Assembly: GCF_017312725.1 (NCBI RefSeq)
Contig: NZ_BOPO01000019.1
Span: 1 to 64,000, forward strand
Length of the DNA stretch: 64,000 bases
Direction of reading: 5' to 3'
Source of the DNA: Actinocatenispora comari
Lineage (GTDB): Bacteria > Actinomycetota > Actinomycetes > Mycobacteriales > Micromonosporaceae
Positions 23,600-32,363 of this stretch are shown one piece after another. The position numbers were made by a program, and so were the translations under genes. Within the stretch, counting starts at the first letter, position 1. Each line of letters starts with the position of its first letter. The notes under the pieces are model-generated. The model saw nothing but the letters and a program-made list of their open reading frames with translations, ran no database searches and was not told where the DNA came from.

Positions 23600-24807
23600 C
23601 AGACCCAGACCTCGTCGAGCACGCGCAGGATGTTGCCGCCGACGACCTTGCGGATCTCGTCGTCGGAGTAGTCGTGCGCGACCAGCCAGCCGATGATGTT
23701 GGTGAAGCACTCGGCCGGGTTCTCCAGCCCGTCGACGTACTCGACCCTGGGGTAGTCGACGTGCCCGTGCGCCTGCGCGATGGACAGGTTCTTCGCGAAC
23801 GCGTCGTGCAGCCCCACGTGGTCGCCGAACAGCGTGTCCGGCCCGAACGCCACGTGGTCGATGCCGACCACGTCCACCAGGTGGGTGAAGTGGTCCATCA
23901 CCGACTCCAGCGAGTGCTTCGGGTGCGCCTCGGACAGGCTGGTGTGCGGCGCGGCCTCCAGCCCGAGCACCCCGCCGCGCTCGGCGCAGGCGGCGATCAG
24001 CGCGTCCGGCTTCATCCGGTTGGTCGGCCACACCTCGCGCGAGCCGCAGTGCGTGATGAACACCGGCTTGGTCGAGGTCTGGATGACCTCCAGTGCGGTC
24101 CGGTCGCCGGAGTGCGAGATGTCGATCGCGAGGCCGAGCTTGTTCATCCGCTTCACCGCGCGCTCGCCGAAGAACGTCAGCCCGCCGTCGCCGCGCTCCT
24201 TGAGGCCGGACCCGAGCGTGTTGGCCTCCGAGTACGCGATGCCGATCTGGCGCACGCCGAAGCCGTACAGCACGTCGAGCCGGTCCACCTCGTTCTCGAT
24301 CATGGTGGCGGCCTCCAGCCCGAACACGTGGGCCACCCGGCCGGTGGCGTGCGCGTTCCGGATGTCGGCGACGGTCTCCGCCTTCACCACGAAGTCCTGG
24401 TGCGCCAGGTCCGCCATCCGTACCCCGAGGTCGAACAGGACGTCCTGGTACTTCCAGCCGGCGTCGGAGGAGATGCAGCAGGTGCCGTCCATGCCGTTGT
24501 CGAACACGGCGGTCATGCCGGAGCGGGCGAGGCCCTCGTACCCGGTGGGTTCGCGGCCCTGGCGGATGTGCTCGCGCAGCTCGCCCATGTCCTCAGGGAA
24601 GACCTGGACGTGGTCGTGCAGCGAGATGACGATCTCGTCGCGCAGCAGTCGTTCGGCCCGCTTCGCCTGGTCGTCGGACAGCGACAGCCCGGCGTACTCG
24701 GGCACCCGGCCGATCTGCTTCGCGTACCGGAACGCACGGTAGTCGACGTCCGGCTCCAGGTAGTCCCAGGCGGTGTAGCCGGTGTAGCGGGCGGCCGGTT
24801 CGAGCAT
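23599..24807 (-). CDS. Membrane dipeptidase family (M19, renal dipeptidase-like)
   Basis: Zinc-dependent dipeptidase-fold enzyme of 402 residues. Metal ligands expected for M19 are visible: His-x-Asp in SLHDHVQVF, Glu in VFGLEAATM, His in DISHSGDRT and His in FITHCGSREV. No signal peptide is present, so it is probably cytoplasmic and acts on imported dipeptides. GPDTLFGDHVG and the C-terminal GGNILRVL match the family. The ATG at 24807 has GAAGGG about 6 nt upstream; the frame is open further but without family similarity. It is the first gene of the minus-strand peptide run and overlaps the binding-protein start by one base. Confidence 0.92.
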   Translation of the reverse strand: MLEPAARYTGYTAWDYLEPDVDYRAFRYAKQIGRVPEYAGLSLSDDQAKRAERLLRDEIVISLHDHVQVFPEDMGELREHIRQGREPTGYEGLARSGMTAVFDNGMDGTCCISSDAGWKYQDVLFDLGVRMADLAHQDFVVKAETVADIRNAHATGRVAHVFGLEAATMIENEVDRLDVLYGFGVRQIGIAYSEANTLGSGLKERGDGGLTFFGERAVKRMNKLGLAIDISHSGDRTALEVIQTSTKPVFITHCGSREVWPTNRMKPDALIAACAERGGVLGLEAAPHTSLSEAHPKHSLESVMDHFTHLVDVVGIDHVAFGPDTLFGDHVGLHDAFAKNLSIAQAHGHVDYPRVEYVDGLENPAECFTNIIGWLVAHDYSDDEIRKVVGGNILRVLDEVWV

Positions 24808-25008
24808 GGCGTTCCCTTCTTCGCGGTCGGTACGTGCCGGTACCGCCGTGCGTGCCGTCAGCGGTCCGGACGACTCAAGGGTTGCCAATCTGCGGCGCAG
24901 AAGTCAAGATGTCGGCAAGAATCAGGCAACAGATCATTGCTCGAAGTCATTGTCGGGCACATCGTGGCGGTGTCGGCAGTCCCGCCGACGGATCGAACGG
25001 AGGTGGCC
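24808..25008. other. Divergent control region between dipeptidase-dppBC and dppDF transcripts
   Basis: This 201-bp gap separates two divergent halves of one transporter locus. On the minus strand TTGACT (complement of 24903-24908, reading leftwards) could be a -35, but no clear -10 follows at 17 bp. I saw no long palindrome. The local GC is lower than in the flanking genes (24890-24960), as is common in promoter regions. Confidence 0.4.
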
Positions 25009-25989
25009 GTGGCGGCCGCACCCACCCTGCGGGTCCAGGACCTGTCGGTCAGCTTCGGCGCCGACGGCGAGATCTCGGCCGTCCGCGGCGTCGATTTGGA
25101 CGTGCACCGCGGGCAGCTCGTCGCGCTGCTCGGCGAGTCCGGCTCGGGCAAGTCGGTCACCGCCCGGGCGATCCTCGGCCTGTCCGACGCCCGGGTCAGC
25201 GCCGGCGAGCTGCGGCTCGGCGACCTCGACCTCACCGCGCTGACCGAGGCGCAGCGCCGCGACGTGCGCGGCAGCCGGATCAGCCTGGTGTTCCAGGACG
25301 CGCTGTCCGCGCTCAACCCGGTGCTGACCATCGGTGACCAGCTCGGCGAGCTGTTCCGCCGGCATCGCGGCCTGTCCCGCCGCGCCGCCCGGGGCAGGGC
25401 GGTCGAGCTGCTGCGTACGGTCGGGATCCCCGGGCCCGAGCAGCGCGTTCGTGCCTACCCGCACCAGTTCTCCGGCGGGATGCGGCAGCGGATCCTGATC
25501 GCGATGGCGATCGCGCTGGAACCCGACCTGCTGATCGCCGACGAACCGACCACCGCGCTGGACGTCACCGTGCAGGCGCAGATCCTCGACCTGCTCGACC
25601 GGCTGCGCTCCGAGCGCGACATGGCGGTACTGCTGATCACCCACGACCTCGCCGTGGTCAGCGAGGTCGCCGACCACATCGCGGTGATGTACGCCGGCCG
25701 GATCGTCGAGACCGGCCCGACCGAGGAACTGCTCAGCCACCCCGCGCACCCCTACACCGAGGCGCTGCTGCGCTCGGTACCGCGGCCGGACGCCGCCGGC
25801 GGCCGGCTCCACGCCATCCCGGGTACGCCACCGGGGCCGGCGCGGCGACCGCCCGGCTGCTCGTTCCATCCGCGCTGCTCCTGGGCCGTCGACGCCTGTA
25901 CCACCCAACGACCCGAACTGTCCACTGTGGACGCCGGTCGGCGGGTCGCCTGCCACCGCGCGACGGAGGTGCTGCATGCCGCCGGATGA
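25009..25989 (+). CDS. Peptide ABC transporter ATPase (DppD type)
   Basis: Cytoplasmic ATPase of 326 residues that powers peptide import. Walker A is GESGSGKSV (about residues 40-48), the Q-loop is in [10 protein letters not shown], the ABC signature is FSGGMRQR, Walker B is LLIADEPT, and the switch His is in LITHDLA. The C-terminal oligopeptide-transport motif is [11 protein letters not shown]. The GTG at 25009 is chosen because GGAGG lies 5 nt upstream; other in-frame GTG codons occur at 24964, 24970 and 25003. It is divergent from the binding-protein and permease genes and overlaps the DppF-type gene by 14 nt. Confidence 0.93.
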   Translation: MAAAPTLRVQDLSVSFGADGEISAVRGVDLDVHRGQLVALLGESGSGKSVTARAILGLSDARVSAGELRLGDLDLTALTEAQRRDVRGSRISLVFQDALSALNPVLTIGDQLGELFRRHRGLSRRAARGRAVELLRTVGIPGPEQRVRAYPHQFSGGMRQRILIAMAIALEPDLLIADEPTTALDVTVQAQILDLLDRLRSERDMAVLLITHDLAVVSEVADHIAVMYAGRIVETGPTEELLSHPAHPYTEALLRSVPRPDAAGGRLHAIPGTPPGPARRPPGCSFHPRCSWAVDACTTQRPELSTVDAGRRVACHRATEVLHAAG

Positions 25990-27058
25990 CAGGATCCTCG
26001 TGGCCACCGAGCTGCGCCGTACCTTCTCCGCCGGGCTCGGCCGCGGCCGGGTCAGCGCGGTCGACGGCGTCAGCCTGTCCGTCGGCGCCGGCGAGTCGCT
26101 CGGCATCGTCGGCGAGTCCGGCTGCGGCAAGTCCACGCTGGCCCGGATGCTCGTCGGGCTGGAACGACCCGACGCCGGCAGCATCACCGTGGCCGGCCGG
26201 AACCTCGCCACCGCGCGCGGCCGGCAACGCCGGGAGCTGCGCCGGCGCATCCAGATGGTGTTCCAGGACCCGTACACGTCGCTGGACCCCCGGCTGACCG
26301 TCGGCGACATCGTGGCCGAACCGCTCGTCGTGCACCGCACCACCGGCCGGGCCGACCGTGCCGGCCGGGTCGCCGAACTGCTGGAGCTGGTCGGGCTGCC
26401 GGCCGACGTGGTGTCCCGCTACCCGCACCAGTTCTCCGGCGGCCAGCGGCAGCGCATCGGGATCGCCCGCGCGCTCGCCCTCGAACCCTCGGTACTGGTC
26501 TGCGACGAGCCGGTGTCCGCGCTGGACATGTCCGTCCAGGCGCAGGTCGTCAACCTGCTGCGGGACCTGCAGCAGCGCACCGGGGTCGCGCTGGTGTTCA
26601 TCGCGCACGACCTGTCGGTGGTCCGGCACGTCTGCGACCGGGTCGCGGTGATGTACCTCGGGCGGCTCGCCGAGTCCGGCGACACCGACGCGGTGTACGA
26701 CGCGCCGGCGCACCCATACACCCAGGCGTTGCTCGCGGCGGCGCCGGTCATCGGGCGGCGCCGTACCGCCCGGCCGCCGGCGGGCGAACCGCCGAGCCCG
26801 ATCGCGCCCCCGCCCGGCTGCCGGTTCCACCCCCGTTGCCCGCTCGCCGCCGGCCCCTGCGACGCCGACCGGCCCGACCTGCGTACCGTCCCGGTCGAGC
26901 TGGCGCCCCCGTCCCCGAGCACCGGCTCGGACCGGCCCGCGGGCTTCGACCCTGGCGGCCCGGACCCTGCCGGCTCGGACGCCGCCGGCCCGGGCCTCGC
27001 ACGCCACCGGGTCGCCTGCCACCACGCCGAGCAGGCACTCGCCACCCCCGCGGGCTGA
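25976..27058 (+). CDS. Peptide ABC transporter ATPase (DppF type)
   Basis: Second ATPase of the peptide importer, 360 residues. Walker A is GESGCGKST, the Q-loop is [12 protein letters not shown], the signature is [10 protein letters not shown], Walker B is [11 protein letters not shown], and the switch His is in FIAHDLS. The oligopeptide C-terminal motif [10 protein letters not shown] is present. It is followed by an unusual Pro/Gly/Asp-rich insertion of about 50 residues before the final [11 protein letters not shown]. The ATG at 25976 overlaps the end of the DppD-type gene and has GGAGG 6 nt upstream. Heterodimerisation with the DppD-type ATPase is expected from the family. Confidence 0.93.
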   Translation: MPPDDRILVATELRRTFSAGLGRGRVSAVDGVSLSVGAGESLGIVGESGCGKSTLARMLVGLERPDAGSITVAGRNLATARGRQRRELRRRIQMVFQDPYTSLDPRLTVGDIVAEPLVVHRTTGRADRAGRVAELLELVGLPADVVSRYPHQFSGGQRQRIGIARALALEPSVLVCDEPVSALDMSVQAQVVNLLRDLQQRTGVALVFIAHDLSVVRHVCDRVAVMYLGRLAESGDTDAVYDAPAHPYTQALLAAAPVIGRRRTARPPAGEPPSPIAPPPGCRFHPRCPLAAGPCDADRPDLRTVPVELAPPSPSTGSDRPAGFDPGGPDPAGSDAAGPGLARHRVACHHAEQALATPAG

Positions 27059-27103
27059 ACCGGCCGGGACCCCCGCCCGTCGCGCTGCTGGCAGGATGGC
27101 CGG

Positions 27104-27784
27104 GTGGCAGACGAGTTCTCGGCGGGACGGATCGTGTACCACCGCTCGTACTTCGGGGGTGAGCTGCAGCAGGTCGCACCGGCGCAGGTGGTACGGCACG
27201 ACGACGCCGGCGTGCTGCTCTGGCTCGCGTACCGGTCGCCGAGCTGGCTCGCGGTGCTGCCGGACCGCGGGCACCCGCGCGACGTGCCGCCGGACGAGTG
27301 GCCCGCCGGCGGCTGGCCGCTGGTCCCGGTGCCGCTGCCCCTGCCGCAGTCGACGCTGATCCTGGTGCCGCCGGATGCCGGCTACGCAGTCTGGTGGCGG
27401 TGGCGCGCCGGCGGCCCGATCCGCCCCGACCGCTTCGCCGGCTGGTACGTCAACCTGGAACGACACGCGCTGTGGGACGACGGTGAGCACGCCGGCGTCG
27501 ACTCGCTGGACCAGGAACTCGACGGGCTGGTCGACCCCGATCGCCGCTGGCACTGGAAGGACGAGGACTCCTTCGCCGCCAAGACCGGCCAGCCGCGGTA
27601 CTGGTCGGCCGCCGAGGCGACGGCGATCCGGGCGGCCGGGGAGTCGGCCCGCGCGCTCGTCGAGGCCGGCGCGTGCCCGTTCGACGGCAGCTGGCGGGAC
27701 TTCGTCCCGGACCCGTCGTGGCCGCGACCGGCCCGCCCGGTACCGGAGGGCTGGCGGCGCCCTCCGACCCTCACCGGTCGGTGA
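27104..27784 (+). CDS. DUF402 domain protein, paralogue 1
   Basis: Cytoplasmic protein of 226 residues with a DUF402 domain. The conserved core includes FAGWYVNLERHALW, SLDQELDGLVDPDRRWHWKDED and the closing CPFDGSWRDFVPDPSWP. Characterised DUF402 members (FomD, staphylococcal Ntdp) are metal-dependent nucleoside-diphosphate or nucleotidyl-ester phosphatases; the acidic residues in DQELD and WKDED could bind the metal. A specific substrate is not known. CAGGAT followed by 6 nt and the GTG start at 27104 fits a leaderless promoter. A close paralogue follows 183 bp downstream, so the pair arose by tandem duplication. Confidence 0.85.
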   Translation: MADEFSAGRIVYHRSYFGGELQQVAPAQVVRHDDAGVLLWLAYRSPSWLAVLPDRGHPRDVPPDEWPAGGWPLVPVPLPLPQSTLILVPPDAGYAVWWRWRAGGPIRPDRFAGWYVNLERHALWDDGEHAGVDSLDQELDGLVDPDRRWHWKDEDSFAAKTGQPRYWSAAEATAIRAAGESARALVEAGACPFDGSWRDFVPDPSWPRPARPVPEGWRRPPTLTGR

Positions 27785-27840
27785 CCCGGCCGTTCCGGTG
27801 CGCCGGGCCGTCCGGGGGTACCGGCGGGCGGGGCCGTCCC

Positions 27841-27897
27841 GGTGCGGCGGGTGGGTCGGCGCTCGCCCCCGGTGCGGCGGGTGGGTCGGCGCTCGCC
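27841..27897. repeat. Two identical 27-bp direct repeats between the DUF402 genes
   Basis: The 27-bp unit at 27841-27867 recurs exactly at 27871-27897, a 30-bp period with 3 bp between copies. The unit begins GGTGCGGCGGGTGGG. It lies about 70 bp before the second DUF402 start, outside the preferred coding start, although the downstream frame is open through it. Confidence 0.85.
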
Positions 27898-27967
27898 GCT
27901 CGGGGTCGGATGTGAGCGACGCCATCCCGCGGTGGTCGTGGCCCGGCCGGGCGGGCAGGCTGCCGGC

Positions 27968-28702
27968 ATGACGAAGATGCGGAATCCCGGCGACGTGCTG
28001 GTCGAGCGGATCTACTTCGGCGGCGCGCTGTGCCAGGTGATCCCGGCCCGGGTGCTCCGGCACGACGCCGACGAACTGGTCGTCTGGGTGGCCGGCGGCA
28101 CCCCGGTGCTGCGCCGGCGCGGCCGGTCCGGGCAGGCGCTGCGCGACGTGCCGCGGGCCGACTGGCCGAGCGAACTGACGCCGGCGGAGTGGACCGGTTC
28201 GGGGGTCGTCCGCCGCTACCTGCCGGGCGTCGACCATTCGGTGTGGTGGTTCTTCGCCGACGCCGGGCCGAGCGGGCCGGACAGCTTCGAGGGCTGGTAC
28301 GTCAACCTGGAGCGGCATCGTCTGTGGGCCGACGGCGCCGGTATCGACGTGGTCGACCAGGAGCTCGACGGCTGGGTGACGCCGGACCACGCCTGGCAGT
28401 GGAAGGACGAGGAGTCGTTCGCCGCCAAGATCGGCGACCCCGGCTTCTTCGACGCGGCCGAGGCGGCGCTGGTGCGGGCCGAGGGGGAGCGGGTCCGGCC
28501 GGTCGCCGAGCGGGCCGGCGTCCCGTTCGACGGTACCTGGTGCGACTTTCGTCCGGATCCGTCCTGGTCGCTGCCCGCGCGGCCGGACCCCGCCACGACC
28601 CGACGGCCGCCGGCCCTGCGCGTCGGTGCCGTACCGGCACCCGCGGACGGCGCCGCGGGGCGCCCGGGGGAGCGGCCGGACGGGGTGCCGGTGCCCGATT
28701 GA
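27968..28702 (+). CDS. DUF402 domain protein, paralogue 2
   Basis: Protein of 244 residues, a clear paralogue of the preceding DUF402 protein. It shares GWYVNLERHRLW, DQELDGWVTPDHAWQWKDEESFAAK and VPFDGTWCDFRPDPSW. The N terminus (VERIYFGGALCQVIPARVLRHD) also aligns with paralogue 1 (VYHRSYFGGELQQVAPAQVVRHD). The C-terminal 40 residues are Pro/Ala/Gly-rich and probably disordered. The ATG at 27968 lies 6 nt after CAGGCT, consistent with a leaderless start. As for paralogue 1, nucleotide-phosphatase activity is a family-level inference only. rpsP begins 185 bp downstream with its own promoter. Confidence 0.85.
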   Translation: MTKMRNPGDVLVERIYFGGALCQVIPARVLRHDADELVVWVAGGTPVLRRRGRSGQALRDVPRADWPSELTPAEWTGSGVVRRYLPGVDHSVWWFFADAGPSGPDSFEGWYVNLERHRLWADGAGIDVVDQELDGWVTPDHAWQWKDEESFAAKIGDPGFFDAAEAALVRAEGERVRPVAERAGVPFDGTWCDFRPDPSWSLPARPDPATTRRPPALRVGAVPAPADGAAGRPGERPDGVPVPD

Positions 28703-28733
28703 GGGCGTGTCGTCGAGGCCGGGACGGGTCTGG

Positions 28734-28739
28734 CAGAAT
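28734..28739 (+). promoter_or_regulatory. -10 element of the rpsP operon promoter (candidate)
   Basis: TGGCAGAATG contains the -10-like CAGAAT at 28734-28739. The same TGGCAGA core occurs upstream of rplS. A leader of about 140 nt would precede rpsP. No convincing -35 is seen at 17 bp. Confidence 0.4.
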
Positions 28740-28887
28740 GGACCGCTGAACCGGCGCGCGTCCGGCGCCCTCTACCCGGTGCGTCGCCAGTCAACATGCC
28801 AGCACGGATCCGTCGTCGTCGACCATGCCCCACGTGGTCGCCGCCTCGTGACCCGCGCGGCTTTCCGACACAGGAGCGAACACAACC

Positions 28888-29385
28888 GTGGCAGTACGCA
28901 TCCGGCTCAAGCGGCTGGGGAAGATCCGCAACCCGCAGTACCGCATCGTGGTGGCCGACGCCCGCACCAAGCGCGACGGCCGCGTCATCGAGGAGGTCGG
29001 CAAGTACCACCCGAAGGAGGACCCCTCGTACATCGAGGTCAACTCCGACCGGGTGCAGTACTGGCTGTCCGTCGGTGCGCAGCCGAGCGAGCCCGTGCAG
29101 GCGATCCTGTCCCGCACCGGTGACTGGCAGAAGTTCAAGGGCCAGCCGGCCCCGGAGCCGCTGAAGGTGCCGGCCCCGAAGCAGGACCGGCAGGCTCGGT
29201 ACGAGGCGGAGGCCAAGGCGGCCGCCGGCGTCGACACGCCGGGCAAGCCGGAGGCCAAGACCGAGAAGAAGAAGCCGGCCAAGAAGGCCGAGGAGCCGGC
29301 CAAGAAGGCCGACGAGAAGGCCGACAGCGCGCCGGCGGCGACCGACGGGAAGGCGGCCGGTGCCGATGCCGGCGCGGAATCCTGA
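28888..29385 (+). CDS. rpsP: 30S ribosomal protein S16
   Basis: Structural protein of the small ribosomal subunit, 165 residues. The conserved S16 core occupies about residues 1-85 ([52 protein letters not shown]). A Lys/Ala/Glu-rich tail of about 70 residues (repeated [18 protein letters not shown] pattern) is typical of actinobacterial S16. The GTG start follows an AGGAGCGA ribosome site. It is the first gene of the rpsP-khpA-rimM-trmD group. Confidence 0.97.
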   Translation: MAVRIRLKRLGKIRNPQYRIVVADARTKRDGRVIEEVGKYHPKEDPSYIEVNSDRVQYWLSVGAQPSEPVQAILSRTGDWQKFKGQPAPEPLKVPAPKQDRQARYEAEAKAAAGVDTPGKPEAKTEKKKPAKKAEEPAKKADEKADSAPAATDGKAAGADAGAES

Positions 29386-29386
29386 G

Positions 29387-29617
29387 GTGCTCCGCCCGGC
29401 CCTCGACCATCTGGTTCGCGGGATCGTGGAACACCCCGACGACGTGCGGGTCCGCATGGTCAACTCGCGCCGCGGCAAGCGGCTCGAGGTCCGGGTCCAC
29501 CCGGACGACCTGGGCACCGTGATCGGCCGGGGTGGCCGTACCGCCAAGGCACTGCGCCAGGTGGTCGGGTCGGTGGGCGGACGCGGTATTCGAGTCGAGA
29601 TCATCGACAGTTACTGA
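29387..29617 (+). CDS. khpA: KH-domain RNA-binding protein
   Basis: Small KH-domain protein of 76 residues (KhpA). In other bacteria it binds RNA, often with KhpB, and affects cell division or translation. The sequence LRPALDHLVRGIVEHPDDVRV is followed by the KH loop VIGRGGRTAKALRQVV and ends GGRGIRVEIIDSY. The GTG at 29387 is chosen because the product then begins exactly where actinobacterial orthologues begin, 1 nt after the rpsP stop. An upstream in-frame ATG at 29360 would overlap rpsP by 26 nt. It lies between rpsP and rimM as usual. Confidence 0.92.
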   Translation: MLRPALDHLVRGIVEHPDDVRVRMVNSRRGKRLEVRVHPDDLGTVIGRGGRTAKALRQVVGSVGGRGIRVEIIDSY

Positions 29618-29618
29618 C

Positions 29619-30143
29619 GTGCAGCTGACCGTCGGACGCATCGTCCGTCCGCACGGCGTCCGGGGCGAGGTCCTGGTCGACGTGCGGACCGACGACCCGG
29701 AGATCCGTTTCGCCACCGGCGCGGTGCTGTCCACCGCGCCGGTCGGCGTCGGGCCGCTGACCGTGGAGTACGCCCGGGGCCGCACGGTGGCCGCCGGCCG
29801 GGTCCGGTTGATCGTGGCGTTCGCCGAGATCGCCGACCGCAACCAGGCCGAGGACATGCGCGGCACCGAGCTGTCCGTCGATGCCGCTGAGCTGGTCGCC
29901 CCGGAGGACCCGGACGAGTTCCACGACCAGCAGTTGGTCGGGCTGACCGCCGTCGACACCGACGGGGAGACGCTCGGCGAGGTGGTCCGCGTCGACCACC
30001 TGCCCGCCTCCGACCTGCTCGCGGTGCGCCGGCCGGACGGGCACGAGGCGCTGGTGCCGTTCGTGGCCGCGCTGGTGCCCGAGGTGCGGCTGGCCGAGCG
30101 CCAGGTGGTGCTGACACCGCCGGAAGGCCTGCTCGACCTGTGA
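29619..30143 (+). CDS. rimM: Ribosome maturation factor RimM
   Basis: Assembly factor for the 30S head that binds S19 and assists 16S rRNA maturation; 174 residues. The N-terminal RimM domain starts LTVGRIVRPHGVRGEVLVDV. The C-terminal PRC-barrel domain contains FHDQQLVGLTAVDTDGETLGEVV and ALVPFVAALVPEVRLAERQVV, ending PPEGLLDL. The GTG start is one base after the khpA stop, so translation is probably coupled. It is followed by trmD after 28 nt. Confidence 0.95.
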   Translation: MQLTVGRIVRPHGVRGEVLVDVRTDDPEIRFATGAVLSTAPVGVGPLTVEYARGRTVAAGRVRLIVAFAEIADRNQAEDMRGTELSVDAAELVAPEDPDEFHDQQLVGLTAVDTDGETLGEVVRVDHLPASDLLAVRRPDGHEALVPFVAALVPEVRLAERQVVLTPPEGLLDL

Positions 30144-30171
30144 CGACCACCCGGTCGGATGAGGCTGAATC

Positions 30172-30945
30172 GTGCGTATCGACGTCCTGACGATCTTCCC
30201 GGACTACCTCGCGCCGCTGTCCCTGTCGCTGATCGGCCGGGCCCGCGAGCGCGGGCTGCTCGACGTGTCGGTGCACGACCTGCGGCGGTGGACTGCCGAC
30301 GTGCACCGCACCGTCGACGACACCCCGTACGGCGGCGGGCCGGGCATGGTGATGCGGCCCGAGCCGTGGGGCCTCGCCTTCGACGAGCTGGTACCGGTCG
30401 GCACGACGCCACCGCGGCTGGTGGTGCCGAGCCCGGCCGGGGTACCGCTGACCCAGGCGCTCGCCGCCGACCTCGCCGCCGAGCCGTGGCTGCTGTTCGG
30501 CTGCGGCCGGTACGAGGGGATCGACCAGCGGGTGCTGGACGAGGCCGCCGACCGGATGCCGGTGACGGAGGTCTCGCTCGGGGACGTGGTGCTGTTCGGC
30601 GGCGAGGTCGCGGTGCTCGCCGTGGTCGAGGCGGTCACCCGACTGCTGCCCGGCGTCCTCGGCAACGCCGAGTCGTTGACCGAGGAGTCGCACACCGGTG
30701 GCCTGCTGGAAGCACCGATGTACACCAAACCGCCGGTCTGGCGGGATCGGCCGGTACCGGACGTGCTGCGCTCCGGTGACCATGGCCGGATCGCCCGGTG
30801 GCGGCGTGATCAGGCCCTCGTCCGTACCGCGAGGCGCCGCCCCGATCTGCTCGCCGCATTGCCACCCGGTACGCTGGACGCGACGGACCAGCTTGCGCTC
30901 GCCGAGGGTGGATATCCACCCGAGTCGGAGAGTGTGGCAGAGTAG
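30172..30945 (+). CDS. trmD: tRNA (guanine-N1-)-methyltransferase TrmD
   Basis: SPOUT-class methyltransferase that makes m1G37 in tRNAs and prevents +1 frameshifting; 257 residues. Diagnostic segments are [56 protein letters not shown] (AdoMet knot) and [17 protein letters not shown]. The C-terminal helical domain ends with an actinobacterial tail. The GTG start at 30172 gives the standard N terminus. A 16-bp perfect palindrome (30906-30921) lies in its last codons, upstream of rplS. Confidence 0.97.
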   Translation: MRIDVLTIFPDYLAPLSLSLIGRARERGLLDVSVHDLRRWTADVHRTVDDTPYGGGPGMVMRPEPWGLAFDELVPVGTTPPRLVVPSPAGVPLTQALAADLAAEPWLLFGCGRYEGIDQRVLDEAADRMPVTEVSLGDVVLFGGEVAVLAVVEAVTRLLPGVLGNAESLTEESHTGGLLEAPMYTKPPVWRDRPVPDVLRSGDHGRIARWRRDQALVRTARRRPDLLAALPPGTLDATDQLALAEGGYPPESESVAE

Positions 30946-31000
30946 TGGGGTTGCCGCAGGCGCCAGATCGCCTCTTCGACTCTGGTACGGCCCGCAACCC
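30906..31000 (+). promoter_or_regulatory. Possible promoter and structured leader of rplS
   Basis: GGGTGGATATCCACCC (30906-30921) is a perfect palindrome at the end of trmD. CAGAGT in TGGCAGAGT (30938-30943) could be a -10. Downstream, GGGTTGC (30948-30954) pairs with GCAACCC (30994-31000) and encloses CCAGA (30963-30967) pairing with TCTGG (30981-30985). The result is a nested two-helix leader ahead of the L19 gene. If transcription starts at about 30950 the outer stem would lose its first bases, so the structure may form only in the read-through transcript. Confidence 0.45.
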
Positions 31001-31056
31001 AAAGAAGTTTCCACCCGGCGCTCACGCGCGCCCTTGAGTTTGAGGAAGCAGTCGCG

Positions 31057-31413
31057 ATGAACACGCTGGACACTCTCGATGCCCAGTCTCAGCGGGTAGA
31101 CGTTCCGGACTTCCGCCCCGGTGACACCGTCAAGGTCTCGGTCCGGGTCGTTGAGGGCACCCGGTCCCGCGTCCAGGTCTTCCAGGGCGTGGTGATCCGC
31201 CGGCAGGGCGCCGGCCTGCGTGAGACCTTCACCGTCCGCAAGGTCAGCTTCGGCGTCGGGGTCGAGCGCACGTTCCCGGTGAACACCCCGGTGATCGACA
31301 GGATCGAGCTGGTCAGCCGCGGCGCCGTGCGTCGCGCGAAGCTCTACTACCTGCGCAACCTGCGCGGCAAGGCCGCGAAGATCAAGGAGAAGCGCGAGCC
31401 CAGCGCCAGCTGA
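31057..31413 (+). CDS. rplS: 50S ribosomal protein L19
   Basis: Large-subunit ribosomal protein at the 30S interface; 118 residues, the normal length. Conserved segments are [52 protein letters not shown] and [21 protein letters not shown]. The ATG at 31057 has GAGGAAG about 8 nt upstream. It follows trmD after a 111-nt gap that contains a candidate structured leader, and is followed by a terminator-like hairpin. Confidence 0.97.
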   Translation: MNTLDTLDAQSQRVDVPDFRPGDTVKVSVRVVEGTRSRVQVFQGVVIRRQGAGLRETFTVRKVSFGVGVERTFPVNTPVIDRIELVSRGAVRRAKLYYLRNLRGKAAKIKEKREPSAS

Positions 31414-31424
31414 CGTCGCGTTCG

Positions 31425-31462
31425 GACGCCGGGCAGCAGCCAGCAGGCCGCCGCCCGGCGTC
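31425..31462 (+). terminator. Hairpin after rplS
   Basis: GACGCCGGGC (31425-31434) pairs perfectly with GCCCGGCGTC (31453-31462), a 10-bp stem with an 18-nt loop, 11 nt after the rplS stop. Confidence 0.6.
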
Positions 31463-31524
31463 GTCGTACCCGCCTCCTCGCCGTCTCGGCATCGAAGATG
31501 ATCGTGGCGTCGTAGGCTGCGGCA

Positions 31525-32190
31525 GTGACCGAAACCCACGAGCAGCACCGGGCCGCGCACGCGCCCCGGCCGCGGCAACACGGCTCGCTCTGGCGCGAGC
31601 TGCCGGTGCTGATCGTGATCGCGGTGCTGGTCGCGGTCACGATCCGGGTGTTCGTCCTGCAGACGTTCTGGATCCCGTCCGGGTCGATGGAGCACACCCT
31701 CGACATCAACGACCGGGTGCTCGTCAACAAGATCAGCTACGACTTCCGCTCGCCGCACCGCGGTGAGGTGATCGTCTTCCGCTCGCCGGTGTCGTGGCGC
31801 ACCGACCCGGCCGAGAAGGACTTCATCAAGCGGGTCATCGCGCTCGGCGGAGACCACATCACCTGCTGCGACCGGGCCGGTCGGATCAGCGTCAACGGGC
31901 ACGCCCTGGACGAGACCCCGTACCTGTACCGGGGCGCGAACGGTGCGCAGGAACCGCCGTCCGACGGCAGGTTCGACGTCCGGGTACCGACCGGCCGGAT
32001 CTGGGTGATGGGCGACCACCGGCTGGAGTCCGGTGACTCGCGGGAGCACTACCTGCGGACCCGCGACCCGGTCGAGGCCACCATCCCGGCCAGCTCGGTG
32101 ATCGGCGACGCGTTCGCGATCTACTGGCCGCCCAGCCGGATGCGCTTCCTCGGCGTACCGCGCACCTTCGACAAGGTGCCCGATCCGTGA
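31525..32190 (+). CDS. lepB: Signal peptidase I
   Basis: Membrane-bound type I signal peptidase that cleaves signal peptides of exported proteins; 221 residues. One N-terminal membrane segment (about residues 26-46) is followed by the catalytic Ser54 in SGSMEHTL. The general base is Lys102 in DFIKRVIALGGD. The later motif VMGDHRLESGDSRE and the C-terminal IYWPPSRM complete the family pattern. The GTG start lies 6 nt after TAGGCT (31513-31518), a leaderless architecture. The place between rplS and rnhB is the standard actinobacterial one. Confidence 0.95.
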   Translation: MTETHEQHRAAHAPRPRQHGSLWRELPVLIVIAVLVAVTIRVFVLQTFWIPSGSMEHTLDINDRVLVNKISYDFRSPHRGEVIVFRSPVSWRTDPAEKDFIKRVIALGGDHITCCDRAGRISVNGHALDETPYLYRGANGAQEPPSDGRFDVRVPTGRIWVMGDHRLESGDSREHYLRTRDPVEATIPASSVIGDAFAIYWPPSRMRFLGVPRTFDKVPDP

Positions 32191-32363
32191 CGGACCCTCC
32201 GTGGCCATCCGCCGGGCCGCGCCGCGCCGTAGGACGAGGCACCCGTGGCCGCTGCCGCCCGGCCGGCGCCGCGCCGTAGGCTGGGAGGCCGGTACGAGCC
32301 GACGGCCACGAGTGGCGTAGCGTGGCGCGCTCGTCCGCCCTGCTCCACGGAGGTTGCCGGCAG

